DNA of 50,121 nucleotides, taken from the NCBI GenBank assembly GCA_030532425.1, contig JAUNLD010000015.1, positions 1 through 50,121 on the forward strand. The letters run 5' to 3'. The notes below the pieces were generated by a model, which saw nothing but the letters and a program-made list of their open reading frames with translations, ran no database searches and had not been told where the DNA came from. A program made the translations under genes and the position numbers. Origin of the DNA: Lautropia sp. GTDB lineage: Bacteria > Pseudomonadota > Gammaproteobacteria > Burkholderiales > Burkholderiaceae_E. Positions within the stretch are counted from its first letter, which is position 1. Every line of letters begins with the position of its first letter. This document shows, piece after piece, positions 17,730 to 28,770 of this stretch.

Positions 17730-18713
17730 ATGAATCGCGTGCATTCAACACCTGGCCTTGCACTCGGCTCTCGTGTTCGGCGAAGCCTGCTGGGCTTGCT
17801 GGCCGGATTGATGATGACCTCTGGTGCGGTAGCCGCAGACATGAAGGTTGGTGTCGTCCTGTCCAACTTTTCAGACAAGTTTGTCACCTATCTGCGTGAC
17901 GGCGTGCAGCGCTATGACCGGGAGCACGATGATGTTCGTGTGTTCATGGCCGATGCGGCGGGAGATGCTGCCACGCTGATGAACCAGATCGAGAACTTCA
18001 TCGACAAGAAGATGAACGCGGTTCTGATTCAGCCAACGGACCGTCGTATCGTCAAGGCGGTGGGAAGGAAGCTTCAGCAGGCTGGAATTCCACTGGTGGT
18101 CATCAATCACTACCCCGAAGAAGCCGATCGCAAATACATGAAGGCTTATGTCGGATCACGTGAGCGGCAGGCAGGCATCCTTCAGGCCGAAGCGGTGGTG
18201 CGCCTGCTGAATGGCAAGCCTGCCAGGGTGGGCATCCTGATGGGGCCGCTGGGTCTGGAAGCACAGATGGAGCGGACGGCGGGCAACAGGGAAGTGTTTG
18301 CCCGGCATGCCAATATCAAGGTGGTGGCCGAACAGGAGGCCAGGTGGGACAGGGCGCAGGCCATGAATGTGGTCGAAGACTGGCTGCAACGCAAGGATGG
18401 TTTCAATGTCTTTGTGGCCAACAACGACGAGATGGCCCTGGGGGCTGCATTGGCCGTTCACAAGGCGGGCAGGGCTGATGACAGCGTGATCGTGGCAGGT
18501 ATCGACGGTACGCCGGATGCGCTGGCGCAGCTGGGCAGGGGGCTGGATGTGACGGTGTTTCAGGATGCGCGTGGGCAAGGGTATTACGGCATGCAGGCTG
18601 CGCATCGCCTGGCCGAAGGCAAAACGGTGGTGCCTGTGGTGCGCTGGATCGACTTCGAGACGGTGCTGCCTGCCGACCGTGCGCACTATCAGGACCGGTA
18701 TCGCCAGCAGTAG
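17730..18713 (+). CDS. Sugar ABC transporter substrate-binding protein, copy 2 (tandem paralog)
   Basis: The 327-residue protein is a clear paralog of the preceding gene. Both share FSDK..TYL.DG near the start, NQ(I/V)(E/D)NFID, PTDR, AGIPLVV, NIKVVAEQE, NNDEMA and GTPDAL in the same order. It has a longer N-terminus with a positively charged stretch before a signal-like hydrophobic segment (LLGLLAGLMMTSGAVA, cleavage before AD). ATG 17730 is preferred with GGAG six bases upstream. Several positions differ from copy 1 (Q for H before PTDR, NHYPEEAD for NRRPNDED), so the two may bind different inositol isomers; this is inference. Confidence 0.86.
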   Translation: MNRVHSTPGLALGSRVRRSLLGLLAGLMMTSGAVAADMKVGVVLSNFSDKFVTYLRDGVQRYDREHDDVRVFMADAAGDAATLMNQIENFIDKKMNAVLIQPTDRRIVKAVGRKLQQAGIPLVVINHYPEEADRKYMKAYVGSRERQAGILQAEAVVRLLNGKPARVGILMGPLGLEAQMERTAGNREVFARHANIKVVAEQEARWDRAQAMNVVEDWLQRKDGFNVFVANNDEMALGAALAVHKAGRADDSVIVAGIDGTPDALAQLGRGLDVTVFQDARGQGYYGMQAAHRLAEGKTVVPVVRWIDFETVLPADRAHYQDRYRQQ

Positions 18714-18755
18714 ACCGCTAGAAAGACAGACAGCAAGACAAGGAGAGGAGCAGGC

Positions 18756-20267
18756 ATGGAGACGGTGGCCGAGAACATCCTGGAACTGCGCAACATCAGC
18801 AAGAGCTTTCCGGGCGTGAAGGCGCTCAGCCAGGTGAACCTGCAGATCCGTCGTGGCGAGGTGCACGCCCTGATGGGGGAGAACGGAGCCGGCAAGTCCA
18901 CGCTGATGAAGATCCTCTACGGCCTGTACACGCCCGATCCGGGGGGGGAGATGTTTCTGGATGGCAGGCCCTTCAAGCCGGAGCACCCGATCGATGCGAT
19001 CAGGCGTGGCCTCATCATGGTGCCGCAGGAGATCAGCCCGGCCGCCAACCTGAGCATTGCCGAGAACTTCTTTCTGGGGCGCGAGCTGACGCGGCATGGC
19101 CTGCTGGACAACCAGCGCATGAATGCCGAGGCCAGCCGGGTACTGGAGGACCTGGGCATTCCGATGGATGTCACGCGCAAGATGAGTGATGTCTCGGTCG
19201 CGCATGCGCAACTGGTGGCCATTGCCACGGCGGTGTCCAACGATGCCGAGGTCATCCTGATGGATGAACCGTCGACGTCGCTGACCGAGTCGGAGGTGGA
19301 GCAGCTTTACCTGATCGTCGATCGCCTGAAGGACAGGGGCATTGCGGTCATCTTCATTTCGCATAAGCTGGACGAGGTGTTCCGGGTGTCGGACCGGATC
19401 TCGATCCTGCGTGACGGCTGCCATGTGGGCACGCACAACAGGGCCGACATCACCAAGGATCGCCTGATCGAGGAGATGGTGGGGCGGAGCATGAGTGACA
19501 TGTACGCCAAGGAGACTGTCGAGATCAGCGATGAGGTGCTGCTGGAGGTGCGCAACCTGACGCGGGCAGGCTGCTTCGAGGACATCAGTTTCTCGGTGCG
19601 CAAGGGCGAGATCCTGGGCGTGGCCGGACTGGTGGGGGCTGGGCGCAGCTTCATCGCGGAAAGCCTCTACGGCTACAAGCCGGCCGACAGTGGCGAGATC
19701 CACATGCACGGCAAGCGCATCACGGTGGAAACCCCGCACGATGCGCAGAAGCACCGGATCGGCTGGGTGACGGAAGATCGCAAGCTCACGGGGCTCTTCC
19801 TGAACATGAGCATCACCGACAACATCATCATTCCCGATCTGGGGCCGTACATCCGCAATTTCCTGATCTCGAACAATCTGGCCCGTGACACGGCCGAGAA
19901 GCAGAAGCGCGAGATGCGCATCAAGGCGCCCAATGTCGATGTCATCACCGGCAACCTGTCGGGGGGCAACCAGCAGAAGGTGCTGATTGGCCGGGCCCTG
20001 GTGCTGGATCCGGAAGTGCTGATTCTGGATGAGCCGACCAAGGGCATCGACGTGGGGGCCAAGGCGGAGATCTACCGCCTGATGGTGGAGCTGGCCAAAT
20101 GTGGGCGGGCCATCATCATGATCTCGTCGGACATGATCGAGCTGCTGGCGATGAGCGACCGGATCATGGTGGTGGCCGAAGGCCGGCAGAGCGGCATTCT
20201 CGATCGCAAGGATGCGACCCAGGCACGCATCATGCATCTGGCATCGGGCCTGGAGGCCGCCGCCTGA
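18756..20267 (+). CDS. Sugar ABC transporter ATP-binding protein (two ABC domains)
   Basis: The 503-residue cytoplasmic ATPase has two nucleotide-binding domains, as in RbsA and IatA. The first has a perfect Walker A GENGAGKST (41-49), a Walker B VILMDEPSTSLTESE, and an altered signature VSVAHAQLVAI. The second has a degenerate Walker A (GLVGAGRSFIAE) but a good signature LSGGNQQKVLIGRAL and Walker B LILDEPTKGIDVG. This asymmetry is normal for the family. A ribosome site AAGGAGAGG precedes the ATG. It powers uptake by the downstream permease, with the two upstream binding proteins delivering ligand. Confidence 0.93.
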   Translation: METVAENILELRNISKSFPGVKALSQVNLQIRRGEVHALMGENGAGKSTLMKILYGLYTPDPGGEMFLDGRPFKPEHPIDAIRRGLIMVPQEISPAANLSIAENFFLGRELTRHGLLDNQRMNAEASRVLEDLGIPMDVTRKMSDVSVAHAQLVAIATAVSNDAEVILMDEPSTSLTESEVEQLYLIVDRLKDRGIAVIFISHKLDEVFRVSDRISILRDGCHVGTHNRADITKDRLIEEMVGRSMSDMYAKETVEISDEVLLEVRNLTRAGCFEDISFSVRKGEILGVAGLVGAGRSFIAESLYGYKPADSGEIHMHGKRITVETPHDAQKHRIGWVTEDRKLTGLFLNMSITDNIIIPDLGPYIRNFLISNNLARDTAEKQKREMRIKAPNVDVITGNLSGGNQQKVLIGRALVLDPEVLILDEPTKGIDVGAKAEIYRLMVELAKCGRAIIMISSDMIELLAMSDRIMVVAEGRQSGILDRKDATQARIMHLASGLEAAA

Positions 20268-20405
20268 AGGGTGCCCCCGCCGGCATGGGCGCGTGCGGCT
20301 GGACCGCCGGGCGATGTGCCACACGACCGTGGCTGAAGGATTTTGACGACAGGCTGAGCAGCCAACACGTACGCAAAGACTGAAAGGACTGAGAGGGAGA
20401 CAGAC

Positions 20406-21386
20406 ATGGCCGATACGGGCACTACGGACAAAGCCGCCTCGTTGGCGGTGACAAAGAACCTCCTGCATACCTACGGGATGCTGATTATCCTGTTGCTGCT
20501 GTTTCTGGGGCTGTCGGTGTCGGTCGACGGCTTCATGTCGTTGCGTACCGTGCTGAGCATCATGGAGCAGGTGTCGATGTTCGGCATCATTTCCATCGGT
20601 GTGACCTTTGCGATCATCACCTGCGGGATCGATCTGTCGTCGGGCGCGGTAGTGGCGCTGTCGGCCGTGGTGGCGGCGATGGTGGTGTCGGCTTCCGACA
20701 GTGTCTTTGCCGCCCTGGTGGGCTTTTCGGCGGCCATTGGCGTGGGGGCGTTGTGCGGCATCATCAATGGCAGCTTCACCGCCATTGGCAAGATTCCGCC
20801 CTTCATCGCCACGCTGGGCATGATGACGATTGCCCGCGGTGCCGCACAGCTGGCTTCGGGAGGGCGGCCGATCGATGCCAGTTCTGAAGCCTTCACCTGG
20901 ATTGCCGACATCAGTGTCTTTGGCATTCCCGGGCTGGTCATCATCTACATCATCGTGGCGGTGGCCTCGCACATCCTGCTCAGCCGCTCGAAGTTTGGCC
21001 GGCACGTGTATGCGATTGGTGGGAACATCAATGCGGCCCGCATTTCGGGCATCAATGTCCGGCGCACGCTGATCCTGGTCTACACCTTTGCCGGCTCTCT
21101 GGCAGGGCTGGCAGGGGCGATGCTGACGGCCCGCACCTATGCGGGCAACCCCGCCTACGGCAACATGTGGGAGCTGGACGCGATTGCTGCCGCCGTGATC
21201 GGTGGCACCTCGCTGGCAGGCGGCGTGGGGTCGGTGCCGATGTGCGTGATTGGTGCCCTCATCATCGGCACCACCAACAAGGGGCTGAATCTGCTGGGCG
21301 TGGACCCCTACTGGCAGCAGATCGTCAAGGGCGCCATCATCATTCTGGCGGTGCTGCTGGACACGATGAAGCGGCGCAAGACCTGA
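20406..21386 (+). CDS. Sugar (inositol) ABC transporter permease
   Basis: The 326-residue inner-membrane protein of the RbsC/IatP type has eight to ten hydrophobic helices. Typical segments are FGIISIGVTFAIITCGIDLS, GKIPPFIATLGMMTIARG and the ATPase-contact loop RSKFGRHVYAIGGN. A strong ribosome site (GAGAGGGAGA) precedes ATG 20406. It is the last gene of the operon and is followed by a strong terminator hairpin. Confidence 0.93.
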   Translation: MADTGTTDKAASLAVTKNLLHTYGMLIILLLLFLGLSVSVDGFMSLRTVLSIMEQVSMFGIISIGVTFAIITCGIDLSSGAVVALSAVVAAMVVSASDSVFAALVGFSAAIGVGALCGIINGSFTAIGKIPPFIATLGMMTIARGAAQLASGGRPIDASSEAFTWIADISVFGIPGLVIIYIIVAVASHILLSRSKFGRHVYAIGGNINAARISGINVRRTLILVYTFAGSLAGLAGAMLTARTYAGNPAYGNMWELDAIAAAVIGGTSLAGGVGSVPMCVIGALIIGTTNKGLNLLGVDPYWQQIVKGAIIILAVLLDTMKRRKT

Positions 21387-21430
21387 GACGGCAGGTATAC
21401 GGCCAGGCGTCACCACGGGGGCGCCAGAGA

Positions 21431-21472
21431 GGACGGGCGCGGAGACGGTGCGGTCTTCGCGCCCGTTCCTTC
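21431..21472 (+). terminator. Rho-independent terminator of the inositol ABC operon
   Basis: GGACGGGCGCGGAGAC (21431-21446) pairs with GTCTTCGCGCCCGTTCC (21453-21469): 16 base pairs with one bulge and one G-U, a 6-nt loop, followed by TTC. It lies 45 bp after the permease stop. Confidence 0.75.
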
Positions 21473-21556
21473 ATGCAGGGGGCGCGATGCAGGCGGTGTC
21501 ATGCGCGTCCGCTGTGCCCCGCCAGGGCCACAGCGGGCGTGCATGCGCTGCTGGCG

Positions 21557-23092
21557 TCATGGCGCCAGGTGCAGCACTACCGGCCAGTTGTGGCCATCGC
21601 CGGGGCGGCCGGCACGGTTCTGATCCCACAGGAAGGTGTCCAGCCAGCGGCCGTTGCGGGTGTGCTGGGCGCGGGATTCGGTGAAGGCGGCGGGCCACTT
21701 GAAACTGTAATACTGACCGTTGCGGTGCGGGGCCAGGGTCCACTGGCTGCTGCCTGCCGGGGTCAGTTCCAGATCATAGGTCTGGCCGGCCTGCATCTGG
21801 ACGTCGGCTGGCAGCGAGACGTCGTACCACTGCATCGAGGTGACGCTGACGTTTTCATCGGTGCGGCCGTCGGCGCCGGTCTTCATCTGCATGACCTGGT
21901 AGTTGGCGGTGGGCTGTTCGATCTGGCCGGCGGCAAGTTCGATGCTGCCGTGCTTGATGCGCCAGTGCAGGGCACCCCCCGTGGGCGTGGCAGCGGCAAT
22001 CGACAGCCCGGTGATGGTGCGGGGCAGGGAAGGGGTGAAGCGTTCGCGCACCGGGGTCTGGGCGTTCAGGGTGTGTACACGCTCGGGCACGACGCTGCCG
22101 CTTTCCATGTCGCCCACCCCCTGAACGATGCCGTTGGCGTAGCCCAGCTCCATGATCGGCGAGAAATGGTTGGTGGCGGTGCCGTTGTTCGATCCCAGTT
22201 CGGTGAGGTTGCGCCATTCAAAGGGGCCCTGGCTGCCGGCCGGGCGCTTGCCGTATTCCACCGACCAGTCGCGGGTGTTCAGCCAGCGGGCCGGGCGTCC
22301 GTTGGCGGCAATCGTGGCGGCGTGGTCGACGCTGACGAAGTTGGCGGCAGGGTCGGGATCGACATTCTCGAAGACAAGGTGATAGAGCTGCCCGGCCTGA
22401 AGGGTGGGGGCCTGGGCAAAGCTGATCTGTTGCGGAAAGCTGTTGCTGCCGTTCAGGCGGGTGGGCACGACGGTGGTGCTGGTCAGGGTGACGCCAAGGT
22501 TGGGCAGGTTGCGGTCGCTGCCGTCATCGGGGTGAAGCGAGACGCGGATGGTGCCGCCGGTGCCTTGCGAATAGCCCTTGCCGGTGACGAAGAGGATGCG
22601 TGCGTACTGCAGCGGCGCACTGACGGTGGCCAGGAAGCGGTTGACGACGATGCGTTCGGTGCCGTCATCGATACCGACGACGGTGTTGGCCAGTGCGTTG
22701 ATGTTGAACACGCCGGGGCCATAGAGGCGCTGGAAATCGGTGGAGTCGGCCTTGAGGCCGCTCAGGGTGGCAGGTACCAGCCGCTCTCCCACCGAGGATG
22801 GCGCGCCACCCCCACCCCCGCCCCCGCCACCACCACAGGCGGCCAGCAGGACCGTGGCCAACAGGCTGCCATAGAGGCGTGTGCGCCGTGTCCGGGGCTG
22901 TCGGCTGGGAGGGGAGGAAAGGCCGGTGGCGGGTTTGACGGTGGTGGGCGTGCCTGGCGGGCGGGAGCGGGTGGGGGGGCAGAGGCTGGTGCCGGTACGG
23001 TCGTGCGGGTGTGCAGGTTGCGGCAAGGAACAGGGGCGGGGAGTACAGGGCCGGGATATGGTCCGGCGGGCCAGAGGGTGATGTGCAGGCAT
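21557..23092 (-). CDS. Predicted secreted lipoprotein of unknown function with poly-glycine linker
   Basis: A lipobox is clear: LYGSLLATVLLAAC, with the cysteine encoded at 22835-22837, followed by ten glycines and then about 415 residues of extracytoplasmic protein rich in Gly, Thr, Asn and aromatic residues. Two halves share motifs (LQAGQLYHLVFENVDP and MQAGQTYDLELTPAG), suggesting beta-sandwich, possibly carbohydrate-binding, repeats. No family was recognised. The start is uncertain: the nearest in-frame ATG (23092) leaves 85 residues before the lipobox cysteine, far more than a normal signal peptide, and no good ribosome site is seen. A frameshift or an unusual start is possible. It converges with the inositol transporter operon. 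Confidence 0.7.
   Translation of the reverse strand: MPAHHPLARRTISRPCTPRPCSLPQPAHPHDRTGTSLCPPTRSRPPGTPTTVKPATGLSSPPSRQPRTRRTRLYGSLLATVLLAACGGGGGGGGGGAPSSVGERLVPATLSGLKADSTDFQRLYGPGVFNINALANTVVGIDDGTERIVVNRFLATVSAPLQYARILFVTGKGYSQGTGGTIRVSLHPDDGSDRNLPNLGVTLTSTTVVPTRLNGSNSFPQQISFAQAPTLQAGQLYHLVFENVDPDPAANFVSVDHAATIAANGRPARWLNTRDWSVEYGKRPAGSQGPFEWRNLTELGSNNGTATNHFSPIMELGYANGIVQGVGDMESGSVVPERVHTLNAQTPVRERFTPSLPRTITGLSIAAATPTGGALHWRIKHGSIELAAGQIEQPTANYQVMQMKTGADGRTDENVSVTSMQWYDVSLPADVQMQAGQTYDLELTPAGSSQWTLAPHRNGQYYSFKWPAAFTESRAQHTRNGRWLDTFLWDQNRAGRPGDGHNWPVVLHLAP
22805..22834 (-). repeat. Poly-glycine coding tract directly after the lipobox cysteine
   Basis: Ten consecutive glycine codons, made of short C runs on the plus strand (CCACCCC CACCCCC GCCCCC-type units), follow the lipid-anchored cysteine. 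Such tracts are flexible linkers in surface lipoproteins of Burkholderiales. The repetitive DNA could vary in length. Confidence 0.7.
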
Positions 23093-23104
23093 GGTCGAAA
23101 GCAT

Positions 23105-23869
23105 GGGCGGGATGGCCATACCGACAGCGCAGCCTGGTGCATCCGGATGTGCGGGCACGGCGGGATGACGGGGCGGAAGGTGTCGGGCCTGCAAGGGCAG
23201 CCCGGATCGGCACGCACCCTGTACCGGACCGGACAGGGGCCGGCGTGGGCAGGGGCAAACCGGGGCGAGAATGCCTGCAAGGCAAGGGCCAGTGGGCCAG
23301 GTAATCGTTATCCGTTGTGCCGCGATGATTGCTTAGAGCGGGGGGCGCCGTCGTAACAGTGCTTTGCGCGATGGCCGACAAGCGAACAATCCTGACAGGG
23401 GTGAACAGGCTGCTGACGGCTGGTAGCAGCTCTTGCATTCCGTTACCTCATGGAATTGTTGGTATGTGCTCACTATCAAGACAAGCCCCCTTTGCTGCTG
23501 GACTTGCCGGAGCCGTTGGCGGCTGTGCCGGATGGCGCGGGTTGGCGGTTGATGCGTGGGGCGGGCCGGCGGTTGATGGGGGGCGTGGCATCAGGGGGCA
23601 GAGATGGGCTGAACATCGGCTGTTGAGCATGGTGCTGGGAGCGTGCCCCGCGATGGGGGCTGAAGAAGGGGCATCCGTCCTCGCTCTGGTGGGGGTGTGG
23701 TGTGCCGGGCACTATCGATAGCGTCCGGGGGCTGGGCAACGGATTGGGCCGACAGACGGCGGTGTTGTAGCAGTGCCGCGTTGTCGTTTCAGGAAAATGC
23801 AGTGCTGACGGGCACTTGGCGCAACTTGCTGCGATGTTCTGTCAGCCCGGGGAGGTGGCTGTGGGGGGC
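23105..23869. other. Intergenic stretch without a convincing gene
   Basis: This is about 770 bp between the lipoprotein gene and the nrd control region. Open frames occur on both strands but none has a recognisable family, ribosome site or normal residue composition. One minus-strand frame (23476-23739) ends in a Pro/Ser/Gly/Lys-rich tail and is not credible alone. Only a weak inverted repeat, ATTCC...GGAAT (23437-23456), and a duplicated GGCGGTTGATG near 23544-23580 were noticed. Confidence 0.5.
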
Positions 23870-23875
23870 TTGACA

Positions 23876-23923
23876 ACGCTTTCGATAGCGTTACAGATCA
23901 GATATGGGCGCTACATCTTGTGT
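23876..23923. promoter_or_regulatory. Pair of NrdR-like boxes upstream of nrdHIEF
   Basis: ACGCTTTCGATAGCGT (23876-23891) and GCGCTACATCTTGTGT (23908-23923) match the NrdR-box consensus ACACWATATATWGTGT at 11 and 12 of 16 positions. The first is almost perfectly palindromic. They are 16 bp apart (32 bp centre to centre), the spacing known for the ATP/dATP-sensing repressor NrdR. A TTGACA hexamer (23870-23875) directly abuts the first box. The boxes lie 40-90 bp before the predicted transcription start. Confidence 0.65.
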
Positions 23924-23930
23924 AGGGGGC

Positions 23931-23958
23931 TGGACGGATGACGGCCTTTGGGTACAAT
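23931..23958 (+). promoter_or_regulatory. Promoter of the cobalamin riboswitch / nrdHIEF transcript
   Basis: TACAAT (23953-23958) is a five-of-six -10 box; TGGACG (23931-23936) is a four-of-six -35 at 16 bp spacing. The predicted start, about 23965, coincides with the first base of the aptamer P1 stem, which supports the call. An alternative TTGACA at 23870-23875 lacks a good -10. Confidence 0.6.
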
Positions 23959-23964
23959 GCCGTT

Positions 23965-24371
23965 CATCGAGGTTCTTCGGGGGTGATCGCCCCGAGGATG
24001 AAAAGGGAAGCCGGCCGGGGGCCGCTTCGGTCACGCCTTCGGGTGTGGTGTGAGGCGCTCCCGGGTGGTGTCTGCTGCCACAGGGCCGGAAGGGCCTGGC
24101 AGGTGGGGACACTTCAAGCCGGCGCTGCCCCCGCAACTGTACGCGGAGAGCAAGGCTGGAAGCAGGGATCGACCCCTGCCAGACCGACAGGGCTGGCGCC
24201 TGGGTGAGGATCGCTGCGGATGCCACTGGGCCTGATGTCGGCCCGGGCATGCCTGATGGATGGCGGCGTCCGATGGAGGATGTTGCCCCACGGGGATGGC
24301 CGGATCGGCACGTGGGCCTGGGAAGGTTCCGGCCATGCATCGACCCGCAAGCCAGGAGACCTGCCTCGATG
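23965..24371 (+). promoter_or_regulatory. Cobalamin (B12) riboswitch controlling nrdHIEF
   Basis: All core elements are present in order: GATGAAAAGGGAA (23998-24009), CTGCCCCCGCAACTGTA (24125-24141), GCCACTGG (24222-24229), GGGAAGG (24320-24326) and the B12 box AGCCAGGAGACCTGCC (24350-24365). The ends close as P1: CATCGAGG (23965-23972) pairs perfectly with CCTCGATG (24364-24371). The element binds adenosylcobalamin or a related corrinoid and normally lowers expression when it is abundant. At 407 nt it is long, because about 90 nt separate GCCACTGG from GGGAAGG. It precedes a B12-independent ribonucleotide reductase, not a B12 gene. Confidence 0.93.
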
Positions 24372-24375
24372 ACTG

Positions 24376-24405
24376 CCAGCCGGGCCACCTGGGTGGCCCG
24401 GCTGG
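24376..24405 (+). terminator. Perfect hairpin in the riboswitch expression platform
   Basis: CCAGCCGGGCCACC (24376-24389) and GGTGGCCCGGCTGG (24392-24405) are exact inverse complements, giving about 12 pairs with a 6-nt loop, four bases after P1. No T tract follows, so it may be a ligand-stabilised pseudoknot hairpin (P13-like), a Rho-dependent stop or an atypical terminator. The nrdH start is 110 bp further on. Confidence 0.55.
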
Positions 24406-24514
24406 TCAACCGACAACCATGCGGTGGGCGTGGTGGACGAAACGGCCCGGGTTTCCGGTGGCCGGAGGTCTGCCTGCGTCTGCTGCGCCCTGCAACTTAC
24501 CGGACCAGGCAATC

Positions 24515-24739
24515 ATGACCGTTACCGTTTACTCCAAGCCTTCCTGCGTTCAATGCACCGCCACCACGCGCGCGCTGGATGCCCGCGGCATCGACTACAG
24601 CGTGGTCGATCTCACCCAGGATGCGGTGGCCATGGCCCAGGTGCTGGCCATGGGTTACCGGCAGGCGCCGGTGGTGGTGGCGGGTGATGCGCACTGGACG
24701 GGCTTCCGCCCGGACATGATCGGCCGTCTGGCGGCCTGA
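24515..24739 (+). CDS. nrdH: Glutaredoxin-like protein NrdH
   Basis: The 74-residue thioredoxin-fold protein reduces the class Ib ribonucleotide reductase NrdE, with electrons from thioredoxin reductase. It starts [14 protein letters not shown], with the NrdH-type CVQC active site (C11, C14), and ends with the WTGFRPDMI motif diagnostic of NrdH over ordinary glutaredoxins. Upstream residues in the open frame are leader RNA, not protein. It is the first gene after the riboswitch, and nrdI starts 10 bp later. Confidence 0.93.
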   Translation: MTVTVYSKPSCVQCTATTRALDARGIDYSVVDLTQDAVAMAQVLAMGYRQAPVVVAGDAHWTGFRPDMIGRLAA

Positions 24740-24749
24740 GACGCACGAC

Positions 24750-25172
24750 GTGGGCGGGCTGATCTATTTCTCGTCGGCTTCGGGCAACACCGAGCGCTTC
24801 GTGCGGCAGCTGGGCCTGCCGGCACAGCGCATTCCGGTGGATGCGGCGGCGCCGATGCCCGAGCCGGATGAGCCGTTCGTGCTCATCAGCCCCACCTATG
24901 CGGATGGTGAAGGCCGGGGGGCCGTGGCGCCCCAGGTGATCCGCTTTCTCAATGACCCGCAGCGCCGCGCGCTGCTGCGGGGGGTGATTGCCAGCGGCAA
25001 TCGCAATTTCGGGCACCTGTATGCGCATGCCGGCCGGGTGATTGCCGACAAGTGCGGGGTGCCGCTGCTGTACCGCTTCGAGCTGGCCGGTACCGCGCTG
25101 GATGTGCAGCGGGTGCGCGAGGGGCTGGCGCGTTTCTGGGCAGCGCAGGCGGCCGAGCCCCTGTCGGCCTGA
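24750..25172 (+). CDS. nrdI: Flavodoxin-like NrdI, class Ib RNR maturation protein
   Basis: The 140-residue flavodoxin-like protein supplies the oxidant for building the dimanganese tyrosyl radical cofactor of NrdF. The N-terminal FMN phosphate loop reads [14 protein letters not shown], followed by [20 protein letters not shown] and the [11 protein letters not shown] segment typical of NrdI. A GTG start at 24750 places the first strand correctly; the ribosome site is weak, suggesting coupling with nrdH ten bases upstream. The order H-I-E-F is the standard class Ib arrangement. Confidence 0.92.
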   Translation: MGGLIYFSSASGNTERFVRQLGLPAQRIPVDAAAPMPEPDEPFVLISPTYADGEGRGAVAPQVIRFLNDPQRRALLRGVIASGNRNFGHLYAHAGRVIADKCGVPLLYRFELAGTALDVQRVREGLARFWAAQAAEPLSA

Positions 25173-25212
25173 GCGGGCCGTGGCCCGTGGTACCGCTGGG
25201 GTCGGGGGTGTG

Positions 25213-25245
25213 CCGCCCTGTCGGGCCTGCGGTGCGGCAGGGCGG
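25213..25245 (+). other. Intercistronic hairpin between nrdI and nrdE
   Basis: CCGCCCTG (25213-25220) pairs with CAGGGCGG (25238-25245) in the 209-bp gap between nrdI and nrdE. It has no T tract. It could separate expression of the small NrdH/NrdI proteins from the reductase subunits. Confidence 0.35.
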
Positions 25246-25381
25246 GGGCACGGGTCTGCCGTGGGTGTCGTGGCAATGTATGGCCGCAGGGGCGTGGTGC
25301 TTCTGCGGCCTTTGAACGAATTTTCTTGAAATCGTCTGGAAGGGGCGGCCTGGCTTTGGCGGCACCCTTCGTGCAGGGAGA

Positions 25382-28703
<3,322 letters not shown>

Positions 28704-28770
28704 ACGGGGCCGGGGCGCTACCATGGGCGCCGCTACCCCGATGGGCCGGGACCGCTGGCGGATTCCGGCT

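Noticed and set aside
18156-21416. 1086-codon open frame on the minus strand opposite the inositol ABC genes
   Set aside because: It lies antisense to three clear genes; its His/Arg/Gln-rich composition is the usual shadow of GC-rich codon bias.
22801-22840. Phase-variable homopolymer in the lipoprotein gene
   Set aside because: The tract is made of short mixed C-rich units rather than one homopolymer, so switching is not supported by this sequence alone.
21167-23356. 729-codon plus-strand open frame over the permease end and lipoprotein gene
   Set aside because: It overlaps two better-supported genes, has Gly/Ala/Arg-rich composition and no recognisable family.
23476-23739. 87-codon minus-strand frame ending in a Ser/Gly/Lys tail
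   Set aside because: No ribosome site, no family, and a composition matching non-coding GC-rich DNA.
23891-24409. Minus-strand 172-codon frame across the riboswitch
   Set aside because: The DNA is fully explained by the cobalamin aptamer and its control region on the plus strand.
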